A stretch of 64,000 nt of DNA from Carnobacterium_B sp045617425 (GTDB lineage: Bacteria > Bacillota > Bacilli > Lactobacillales > Carnobacteriaceae), in NCBI RefSeq assembly GCF_045617425.1, contig NZ_JAZLIO010000022.1, forward strand, positions 1-64,000, in the 5' to 3' direction. The translations under genes and the position numbers were made by a program. The notes beneath the pieces are model-generated. The model was not told the origin of the DNA, searched no databases, and was given only the letters and a program-made list of their open reading frames with translations. This document shows positions 16,848-23,141 of the stretch, one piece after another; position 1 is the first letter of the stretch, and each line of letters opens with the position of its first letter.

Positions 16848-18158
16848 CTATTTGATATCCATATCCCAGTCGTATACCCAGCCACCATAGCTCTTATCAG
16901 TTGCTTGAATATTCAGCTTATTGCCATCTCGTCTTAAGACCACAAAAGTTGTACCTCTATCTTTAGTATCTACACTAGCTTCGAAGGTATCTGTTCTTTT
17001 ATACCATCTTTTCGCCGAAGTTTTGAATACTACTTTATCATTTACTTTTGCTGCAGTAGGTGCGATTACTCTAGCATCCCAATCGTATATCCACCCACCA
17101 AACGATCCATCTACCGCTTGAATATTTAACATATATTCAGATCGTTGTAACACTTCAAAGTATTTCCCTTTATCTTCAGCACTAACAGGAGCATTTTTTT
17201 CTTGAATTCTCTTAGACCATGCAGATGCAGTATCAGTAAATTTTATTACTTGACCAGCTTTAGTACTTGTCTTGCTTACCAAATTAGCATCCCAATCATA
17301 AATCCATCCACCATATGATTCATCAAGTGTTTGAATGTTAAGTAACACTCCACTTCTTTGTAATACTTTAAAACGCACACTTTTATCCACAGTATCAAAT
17401 GGAGCATCTTTTGTTTGTGTTTTTTTACTCCATTTAGAGGCTGTTGGCTTAATTCTTATAATATCATTATCTGCCAAATTATTTGGTACACCACCAGAGA
17501 AAGCTTCTTCATCCCATGATTGTAGTCCGTTAGCTTCTACTAAATTAATCAATTTACTTGGGTATGCAGGATCAGTTGCATAGCCATCTTGTTGCAATAA
17601 GTTAGCTACTTTTTTATAATCTGTTACACCTATTAAATTAGAGTAACGAGAATTTTGATGGAAAAACTCTCCATGATTTTCTACACTAGTTGCCCAATTA
17701 GGATACTTTCTAAATTCAGCATTAACTGTAACCCAATTTCCATTTATATATTCTTTGGTAGGATATAAGACATATTGCCCATTGTATCTACCCTTAATTC
17801 CAAATAAATTATTTCCGGTAGTTGCTAAACCAGATCTACCCCAATCACTTTCCAAAATAGCTTGAGCAGCAGTTACGGAAGGTAATATTTGATACTTTTT
17901 CCAACCAGATATTGCTCCACTTTTTATTGTATCAAGAAAATTACTTGTACTGGCACTTCTACTTTGATCTGTTTTAAATTTATTAGTATTAACTGTTTCA
18001 TCGTAATAACCTGGCCCTATGTAATCATTTTCTAATACAGCCTTATTATTATCTGTTGTTTCTGCAAAAACTGTAGATGATCCCTCAAAAGTAAATATCA
18101 AACCGATTAACGCTAATAAACTAATAGTAAAAAATCTTTTATTTTTCAAAAAATTCAC
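16848..18158 (-). CDS. Secreted glucosaminidase with three GW/SH3-like repeats
   Basis: 436 residues. A signal peptide (about 1-32, ending VFA-ET) is followed by a linker and a glucosaminidase domain (about 80-215: AILESDWGRSG, NNLFGIKG, catalytic Glu in AILESDWG). Three repeats of 70-75 residues follow, each ending GGW(I/V)YDWD, the GW/SH3_8 cell-wall-binding type. It would cut glycan strands and bind the host envelope. Unlike the phage endolysin it carries its own export signal and lies outside the lysis module, past an island of plus-strand genes. That suggests expression by the lysogen or a late accessory lysin. Confidence 0.87.
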   Translation of the reverse strand: MNFLKNKRFFTISLLALIGLIFTFEGSSTVFAETTDNNKAVLENDYIGPGYYDETVNTNKFKTDQSRSASTSNFLDTIKSGAISGWKKYQILPSVTAAQAILESDWGRSGLATTGNNLFGIKGRYNGQYVLYPTKEYINGNWVTVNAEFRKYPNWATSVENHGEFFHQNSRYSNLIGVTDYKKVANLLQQDGYATDPAYPSKLINLVEANGLQSWDEEAFSGGVPNNLADNDIIRIKPTASKWSKKTQTKDAPFDTVDKSVRFKVLQRSGVLLNIQTLDESYGGWIYDWDANLVSKTSTKAGQVIKFTDTASAWSKRIQEKNAPVSAEDKGKYFEVLQRSEYMLNIQAVDGSFGGWIYDWDARVIAPTAAKVNDKVVFKTSAKRWYKRTDTFEASVDTKDRGTTFVVLRRDGNKLNIQATDKSYGGWVYDWDMDIK

Positions 18159-18280
18159 TCCCTTATTTTTAATCCACTATCTAAAAACCAATTTTATAAC
18201 TATGTTTATTTTAGATTTTGATAACTTGCGTCTATATTTTTTAAAATCAACAAACACTACAACCTCCTTTTATTTAATAG

Positions 18281-18439
18281 ATTAATTATCTATTACTTTT
18301 CATTAAAAGTAACGCAACCATTGGTTTACATTTAGCAACTAAAGGTTTACACCAAAGCGATTATACGCTTATTACTACAATTTATAATAAAATTCAAAAA
18401 AATGAACGTTTTGATATTCAGTCAATTTATTTTAAGTAA
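18281..18439 (+). other. Orphan open frame without a start, possible gene remnant
   Basis: An in-frame stretch of 52 codons has no ATG/GTG/TTG with a ribosome site and begins right after two stops. Its composition looks protein-like (IGLHLATKGLHQSDYTLI). It could be the 3' end of a gene whose 5' part was lost when the neighbouring SOS cassette or glucosaminidase arrived. No family recognised. The rest of 18159-18502 holds the glucosaminidase 5' region and the SOS promoter. Confidence 0.25.
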
Positions 18440-18455
18440 TTATGTACTCTTCTAC

Positions 18456-18484
18456 TTTACAAAACGAACACTTGTTCGTATAAT
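18456..18484 (+). promoter_or_regulatory. LexA-controlled (SOS) promoter
   Basis: TTTACA (18456-18461), 17-base spacer, TATAAT (18479-18484). The spacer contains CGAACACTTGTTCG (18465-18478), a perfect GAAC-N4-GTTC Gram-positive SOS box. LexA bound here would block RNA polymerase; DNA damage would release the three-gene cassette downstream. Confidence 0.88.
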
Positions 18485-18502
18485 AAACACGAGGTGAACG
18501 AA

Positions 18503-18760
18503 ATGAAAAAAATGAAGATTCAAGAATTTAATAAGAACTATATGATGATAAACGAAAAAGAAATGATTTTTGAAGAATATCCAGATAGAGAACTTTCCGA
18601 TTACATACTCGATAACATTTCTCACCAAGAAGTTAAAGATTATAATATCGAGTACTCAGCTATGATACAGACAATTCGCATGGGTGAAATTGGAAAATAC
18701 AGACTGGATGGCGTGCCTTTTGGATTCAATGCTTTCATTATTACTATAGAAGAGGAGTGA
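18503..18760 (+). CDS. SOS-cassette protein 1, 85 aa, unknown
   Basis: First gene behind the SOS box. Start taken at the ATG at 18503 behind CGAGGTG; an upstream in-frame GTG overlaps the ribosome site. Acidic, with a helical N-terminal half (ELSDYILDNISHQEVKDY) and a beta-rich end (YRLDGVPFGFNAFIITIEEE). I do not recognise the family. Its stop overlaps the next start (TGATG), so translation is coupled. SOS control suggests a role in damage tolerance or in coordinating with phage induction. Confidence 0.7.
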   Translation: MKKMKIQEFNKNYMMINEKEMIFEEYPDRELSDYILDNISHQEVKDYNIEYSAMIQTIRMGEIGKYRLDGVPFGFNAFIITIEEE

Positions 18761-18867
18761 TGATTGTGGATGACATTTGGGGTTTGAGTGAATCAGCATT
18801 ACTAATTATTGAAGACGAGTTAGAAGACTTACTGAAGGAGGATGAACAATTATGGATGCTGCTATGA
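18760..18867 (+). CDS. SOS-cassette protein 2, 35 aa
   Basis: Tiny highly acidic ORF (MIVDDIWGLSESALLIIEDE...) joined to its neighbours by overlaps on both sides: its ATG overlaps the previous stop and its end overlaps the next start by 16 bases. The coupled layout argues that it is translated. No function known. Confidence 0.5.
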   Translation: MIVDDIWGLSESALLIIEDELEDLLKEDEQLWMLL

Positions 18868-19163
18868 TGACTGGAAAAGTAGTTTCAGATGTAAAAGTGA
18901 TCAACACTAAACACGGCTACCCTTTTTGCTACATCGCTTTAGATGTTAATGGCAAGATTCGAAATTTATTGATTGGTGGAAATAAAGCTTTTCAGTTTGT
19001 TTATGAAGTCGAAAAAGGTACTGGTTTAACAGTTGGCTATACGATTAATGATCGTAAACAATTGATTATTCAAGAGTATAAAATAGACAGCCAACCTACT
19101 CTTTTGGGGCAGTTATGGGATTATAAAGGAAGACGGCTACCGTTTAAGAAAAGTATGTTTTAA
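18852..19163 (+). CDS. SOS-cassette protein 3, 103 aa, possible OB-like fold
   Basis: Starts behind GAAGGAGGATG inside the preceding ORF. The sequence alternates hydrophobic strands and glycines (MTGKVVSDVKV, GYPFCYIALDVNGKI, LTVGYTINDRKQLIIQEYKI), which looks like a small beta-barrel, perhaps OB-like, but no motif proves it. The C-terminus is basic (YKGRRLPFKKS), compatible with nucleic-acid contact. Unknown family; last gene of the SOS cassette. Confidence 0.65.
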   Translation: MDAAMMTGKVVSDVKVINTKHGYPFCYIALDVNGKIRNLLIGGNKAFQFVYEVEKGTGLTVGYTINDRKQLIIQEYKIDSQPTLLGQLWDYKGRRLPFKKSMF

Positions 19164-19242
19164 ATAAGTATCTTTTTTTAAATAATACGCTTAAAATTAA
19201 ATATATTGAATAATAAATATTATTTTAAGGAGTGAAGGTCCT

Positions 19243-19839
19243 TTGGCAAAAAAAGACTTAGTCGTTTCTCTACAAAATGTAATTGATACAATTAGAGACG
19301 CATTAGATAAAGAGGCTGTTAAAGCTGCTTTTTTTTGTGCCCTTTCTATACCCGATATTTGTGCTCAAATTGAATTCTCGAACAGTCAATTAAAAAGAAT
19401 GGAAACTGGAGACAGGTATATTAAATGGTATAATGAAAACATTTTCGCATACGAAAACCCACCTAAAGGAGTGGCTATGAACCAATTAGACGGAACTGTT
19501 GCTTATTTAATTAGGTGTAAAATGTTTCATGAAGGACAATTATTACATAAACATACGTTAAAAAAATTGGAGAATAACTACGAAGAATTAATTAAAAACG
19601 ATGAAAAATTTAAATTTAGTGAGATTTTCTTTAACTTTAAATTCGTTACTACTGATGTTGAAAGTTATTCTATTGGTTATGCTAGCGTAGATATAAATAA
19701 TCGTCCAATTGGTCCAATAACGATAAATGCAGAAGTCGACCCTAAATTATTGTCCCAAAAATTAATGTGGACCGCTGAAGGTGTAATACGTAATTTTAAC
19801 GAAAAACAAAAAAATAACCCTAGCTCAATTAAGAGATAG
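19243..19839 (+). CDS. Hypothetical 198-aa prophage cargo protein
   Basis: TTG start behind AAGGAGTGAAGG. The protein is soluble, helical in the first half (VIDTIRDALDKEAVKAAFFCALSIPDICAQIEF) and mixed alpha/beta later (VTTDVESYSIGYASVDINNRPIGP). I recognise similar proteins only as uncharacterised, typically on mobile elements. It has its own upstream A+T-rich promoter region and ends in a terminator, so it behaves as an independent cargo unit in the lysogenic-conversion region. Confidence 0.7.
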   Translation: MAKKDLVVSLQNVIDTIRDALDKEAVKAAFFCALSIPDICAQIEFSNSQLKRMETGDRYIKWYNENIFAYENPPKGVAMNQLDGTVAYLIRCKMFHEGQLLHKHTLKKLENNYEELIKNDEKFKFSEIFFNFKFVTTDVESYSIGYASVDINNRPIGPITINAEVDPKLLSQKLMWTAEGVIRNFNEKQKNNPSSIKR

Positions 19840-19846
19840 GGTTTTG
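19816..19846. terminator. Terminator between cargo gene and endolysin
   Basis: AACCCTA/TAGGGTT hairpin with A-run upstream and T-rich sequence downstream; it serves the convergent 198-aa and endolysin genes. Confidence 0.65.
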
Positions 19847-19853
19847 TTGTGCC

Positions 19854-20636
19854 TTATGAATTATTACTTTTATCTAAATACAATTGGTCAATTTCTGGTA
19901 CAAAATCGCCAGAAAAAGCAAATCCACCTTCAACTTTATACCACCAGATATTGTGGCCATAAACCGCTTCTCCATAAACATAACCCTCAATCAACATACT
20001 ACTATCTTTTGCTTTTGTTTTAAGAACTTTAGAATCTCTAGTTGGTTTTGTGTAAATTGTTAAATGATTAATACACTTCATTGTTTCTTTACCTAATTTA
20101 GCCACTGTAGTTTCCCCGCTTTCTTTATCTTCATTTTTATTTTCAATCGTTTTGTTCAATGCTGCTCTCACAATTTTCATATCAATACCAGGACACGCAT
20201 TTGATTCATGCCCTTTAAATTCTTTGTGGCCTAAAACTTTGTTAGTTGGAATATTCAACTCTCGCTGAACTTCATTGCAGATTATAGCAAAACTTCTTTC
20301 TTGTTCTGCAGTAAATTTACCGTTACCTAAAACAGAAATATTAAAGATATATGAGTTATGGTCACCTACTCCATTTGAAATAACATCATAATCATAATTC
20401 CAGTCAACTGAACCATCAAAATGAATGACTACATGATAACCACCTGTAGTCCAGCTGTGAGTATTTTTCCAAAAACCTTCTAAAATTTCCATCGTTTGAT
20501 CCACATTTACACCTGAATGGTGACGAGCGATATGTGTCACTTTTGATTTGCTTCGTTTGGAACCTCCTCCCATAGAAATTTTGCGACGATCGGTAATTTT
20601 AATACCATTAGCCTCACATACTGATTTGATTGTCAT
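19854..20636 (-). CDS. Phage endolysin, N-acetylmuramoyl-L-alanine amidase
   Basis: 260 residues. An amidase_2/PGRP-type catalytic domain covers about 30-165: Zn ligands are suggested by the histidines in ARHHSG, the central histidine in GYHVVIHFDG and the HESNACPG segment. The last 70 residues form an SH3-like wall-binding domain (TKPTRDSKVLKTKAKDSS... WYKVEGGF). No signal peptide, so it needs the holin. It is the last gene of the late operon, two bases from the holin stop. Confidence 0.9.
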   Translation of the reverse strand: MTIKSVCEANGIKITDRRKISMGGGSKRSKSKVTHIARHHSGVNVDQTMEILEGFWKNTHSWTTGGYHVVIHFDGSVDWNYDYDVISNGVGDHNSYIFNISVLGNGKFTAEQERSFAIICNEVQRELNIPTNKVLGHKEFKGHESNACPGIDMKIVRAALNKTIENKNEDKESGETTVAKLGKETMKCINHLTIYTKPTRDSKVLKTKAKDSSMLIEGYVYGEAVYGHNIWWYKVEGGFAFSGDFVPEIDQLYLDKSNNS

Positions 20637-20637
20637 C

Positions 20638-21000
20638 TTATTTTCCCTCCTCTTTCAATTCAATTACTCCAACTTTAGTGCTGTTAAATGCATCATTCAT
20701 TGCCTTTACAGATGCTTCGATTAAGTTTTGTAATTCTGCATCTGTAATGTTGATTTTGTTTTCATTTAATAATTTAATCGCTTCTTTTCGAGCGTTCGCT
20801 AATTTGATTGCACCATCTTCATTCTGCCAAATCTGTTCAGCAGCATTAACAGCAATGTCCACTAGATACTGTTTACGATTAAGTTTTTCATTGATTCCTT
20901 TTTCATCTAAAAAAGCCACTACCTTTTTGGCAATGACTCCGATTAAACTTACTATGATAGTTCCTAATGCTCCTATAAGAGCTGTTTGTATTTGTTCCAT
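20638..21000 (-). CDS. Holin, phage LL-H family
   Basis: 120 residues with one hydrophobic segment at about 5-27 (ALIGALGTIIVSLIGVIAKKVV) and a long charged helical tail, the layout of LL-H-type holins (one annotated as PF09682). It would permeabilise the membrane so that the amidase reaches the wall. It directly precedes the endolysin. Confidence 0.82.
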   Translation of the reverse strand: MEQIQTALIGALGTIIVSLIGVIAKKVVAFLDEKGINEKLNRKQYLVDIAVNAAEQIWQNEDGAIKLANARKEAIKLLNENKINITDAELQNLIEASVKAMNDAFNSTKVGVIELKEEGK

Positions 21001-21009
21001 ATTTATCTC

Positions 21010-21387
21010 CTACTTTCCGATTAGATTTAAGAATGTTTCAATAACCAAATACCCAACGCTACCTGCTCCAATAATCATAGTAGCTAACTTCATACGAGTA
21101 TCTGTGCTCAATTTTTTCATTTCCTGTGACCGTTCAGCTTCTTTTTCTCTAGTTCTGGTTACGGTACTAAAGACATTTCCCATTTGCTCTGATAATCGTT
21201 CATTTTGCTTCATTAAGCTTTCATTTTGACTAATCATGATTTTTGAACGTTCTGCTGATTGAGCTTGGTTAATTAAAACTGAATCTTTTAATTCTTTTAT
21301 ATTCTTTTGGATATCTTCATTTGATTGTTCAAGCTTATAAATTCTAATTTCATGATTTTCTAAGCTGGGTGCTTTGACATCTTTCAC
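21010..21387 (-). CDS. XhlA-like lysis-associated protein
   Basis: 125 residues: a coiled coil over most of the length (heptad-rich LEQSNEDIQKNIKELKDSV...) and a single C-terminal membrane segment (LATMIIGAGSVGYLVIETFL). Hemolysin XhlA-type proteins have this shape and sit before holins in Gram-positive prophages. It lies between the tail cargo and the holin. A second holin or antiholin is an alternative. Confidence 0.65.
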   Translation of the reverse strand: MKDVKAPSLENHEIRIYKLEQSNEDIQKNIKELKDSVLINQAQSAERSKIMISQNESLMKQNERLSEQMGNVFSTVTRTREKEAERSQEMKKLSTDTRMKLATMIIGAGSVGYLVIETFLNLIGK

Positions 21388-21413
21388 ATTCCATCACCTT
21401 CCTTTTCACAAAC

Positions 21414-21448
21414 TAAAAAGAGCAACCATTTTTGGTTACTCTTTTTAG
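21414..21448 (-). terminator. Terminator after the 156-aa membrane protein
   Basis: AAAAAGAGcAACC/GGTTaCTCTTTTT hairpin with T-run on the minus strand, between the cargo pair and the lysis genes. Late transcripts must read through it or the lysis genes need another promoter. Confidence 0.75.
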
Positions 21449-21475
21449 TAGTGATATTCATATCATTAGTTTAAC

Positions 21476-21946
21476 TTATGATACTATTCTATTATTTAAT
21501 ATTTGTTTGATTATTTCTACCTCTTTTTCATCAAGAAAATTGCCTACAACATCACTTTTCACTAATTTGTAATACGTGAATTTAATAAAATATATTGTGC
21601 CTAATAATACACCAGCAAGTGTTAGAAGCATTATTAAAAATGCAACTATCATTACAAATCCGCCAAATTTACTAGTGGAAAAAGCTTCTTTCGTTAGTAC
21701 TCTAATAGAAGTAGCTGTATCACTATCCATAGCAAGTGCTCCTATTAAAAGTCCTACAATTCCTCCCTGAAAAGAATCCATATATAATTTATCAACTCTT
21801 AGCTGATGTAATCTTTCTAATAATACTTTATTGGTAAAATCGTTATTAGAGTAGTATACGTTCATATCATTAACAATAGATGTTAAATCATAGTTCCTTT
21901 TATTTCTAATACCTTTAATTCCTTTGGATATATTCTCTCTTCTCAA
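21476..21946 (-). CDS. Hypothetical 156-aa membrane protein
   Basis: Two membrane segments (about 58-85, GGIVGLLIGALAM, and 92-125, FGGFVMIVAFLIMLLTLAGVLLG) between a basic N-terminus and a charged C-terminal tail. GGAGGAG precedes the start. It is bracketed by hairpins at 21414 and 22018, so it looks like an independent accessory unit inserted between tail and lysis genes. A role in exclusion of other phages is possible but unproven. Confidence 0.7.
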   Translation of the reverse strand: MRRENISKGIKGIRNKRNYDLTSIVNDMNVYYSNNDFTNKVLLERLHQLRVDKLYMDSFQGGIVGLLIGALAMDSDTATSIRVLTKEAFSTSKFGGFVMIVAFLIMLLTLAGVLLGTIYFIKFTYYKLVKSDVVGNFLDEKEVEIIKQILNNRIVS

Positions 21947-22017
21947 ACTAACTCCTCCAAAACTCTTATAATATTTATATCGGAGTAATTAGTTTTAATT
22001 TAAGTTTTTGACAGAAT

Positions 22018-22042
22018 TAAAAAAGATACTCCGGAGAGTACC
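22018..22042 (-). terminator. Terminator after the 202-aa protein
   Basis: Minus-strand hairpin GGTACTC-TCCG-GAGTATC followed by six T. Confidence 0.75.
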
Positions 22043-22060
22043 TTTCTAGTAATGCAAAAT

Positions 22061-22669
22061 TTAATTTTCCGCTGCAGGTCGTACATATTCCCTAAATCCT
22101 TCATACCCCATTCCACTATGTCTAGCGTCGTAAGTTTCACCAATCCTGTTATACGTAGACGCTTTTGAAAAAATAGCAAAATTGCCTGAAAAGTTTCTAA
22201 CAACTACTCGAGCACTTTTAGGTAATGAATCTCGATTATAATCCCAAATACTTCTATCTACATATTCTTTTGGTCTCACTTCTACAAGTTCTTCAAATTC
22301 AAAATTTGTGTTGTAAACTTCTGATGATTTCAGCTCTTCAATTTCGAGATAAAAAAACGCCCATTCATAACTAGAACTTTCATAACAAGTAAAAACTAAT
22401 CTTTTAGGTTTTACTATTGTGGGGATGTTGTCTAAATTCATTTCAATACAATTCTCTTCATTTGAGATTGTACATCCGTGCAAATCATTCCCACCTCCTG
22501 TAGGTAAAAATGTATGATTATGCGCATCGTTTGCTCCTATCATATTTAAAATTTGCACAATCTGATTAATGTCATTCCACTCTTTATTGTGAGGTTCGCT
22601 ATTCTCAAAAATTTCTTTTATCATTTTTTCCCAAAGTGGCAATTCTTGCTCTAAAAATTCGTTTTTCAA
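22061..22669 (-). CDS. Hypothetical 202-aa accessory (moron) protein
   Basis: Soluble, acidic, tryptophan- and tyrosine-rich protein with no family I can name. The C-terminus carries several aromatic/arginine clusters (DARHSGMGYEGFREYVRP). The start codon is a TTG or ATG region preceded by TGGAGGAATTAATTTG. The gene has its own promoter (22702-22730) and terminator (22018-22042), the classic moron layout. Confidence 0.7.
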   Translation of the reverse strand: MKNEFLEQELPLWEKMIKEIFENSEPHNKEWNDINQIVQILNMIGANDAHNHTFLPTGGGNDLHGCTISNEENCIEMNLDNIPTIVKPKRLVFTCYESSSYEWAFFYLEIEELKSSEVYNTNFEFEELVEVRPKEYVDRSIWDYNRDSLPKSARVVVRNFSGNFAIFSKASTYNRIGETYDARHSGMGYEGFREYVRPAAEN

Positions 22670-22701
22670 ATTAATTCCTCCATTTATATGTTAATAATTT
22701 T

Positions 22702-22730
22702 ATTATGGAGGTTATTTTATTAAAAATCAA
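22702..22730 (-). promoter_or_regulatory. Promoter of the 202-aa accessory gene
   Basis: Minus strand TTGATT (22730-22725), 17-base spacer, CATAAT (22707-22702), about 30 bases before the gene. It would allow expression independent of the late operon. Confidence 0.55.
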
Positions 22731-22753
22731 TACTATTTATAATAGTTCTAAAC

Positions 22754-22996
22754 TTACCCAACTATTTCAGCTTCAGCCACAATCTCATCTTCAATTTCAT
22801 ACACTTGAGCAGTGAAGCCAGCAATGTCGCGTCTTACTTGTGCTTTATTAGCTTCGTACAAAGAGGAGTTCTGTACGTATTGATTAATATTACTAACACC
22901 TGTATCGCTAGGAATAGTGGCGGTTAAATTAACCACCGATTGGTCATTGATCATTGAGCTCCCTGTTAACGTGATTTGTCTTGTTGTTTTTAACAT
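22754..22996 (-). CDS. Small tail-region protein, 80 aa
   Basis: Begins MLKTTRQITLTGSS and is rich in Asn/Gln and beta-branched residues in the first half and acidic at the end (EIEDEIVAEAEIVG). Proteins of this type commonly follow the tail-tip gene in phages of Lactobacillales; no function is assigned. One base separates it from the stop of the 47-aa gene upstream, so the two are coupled to the tail operon. Confidence 0.65.
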   Translation of the reverse strand: MLKTTRQITLTGSSMINDQSVVNLTATIPSDTGVSNINQYVQNSSLYEANKAQVRRDIAGFTAQVYEIEDEIVAEAEIVG

Positions 22997-22997
22997 A

Positions 22998-23141
22998 TTA
23001 TTTTTTCTCCTTTGTTTCTACTTTATATTGAACAGCTTTTAAATCTTCCAATTCTGTTTGTAAAGTAGCTACTTGAATTCTCAAGTTAGCTGTTTCAACC
23101 GCATAGTTTGTAAGAACTGTATTAATTGCTTTTTCGTTCAT
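22998..23141 (-). CDS. Small coiled-coil protein after tail-tip gene, 47 aa
   Basis: Starts MNEKAINTVLTNYAVETANLR and consists of one amphipathic helix (heptads LRIQVATLQTELEDL). Its ATG overlaps the stop of the tail-tip gene by one base (TAATG), good evidence for coupled translation. Small proteins of this size (XkdX-like in position) are usual here. Confidence 0.6.
   Translation of the reverse strand: MNEKAINTVLTNYAVETANLRIQVATLQTELEDLKAVQYKVETKEKK

Noticed and set aside
20630..21229. 199-codon plus-strand frame over holin and XhlA-like genes
   Set aside because: Antisense shadow; two convincing lysis genes with ribosome sites occupy the other strand.
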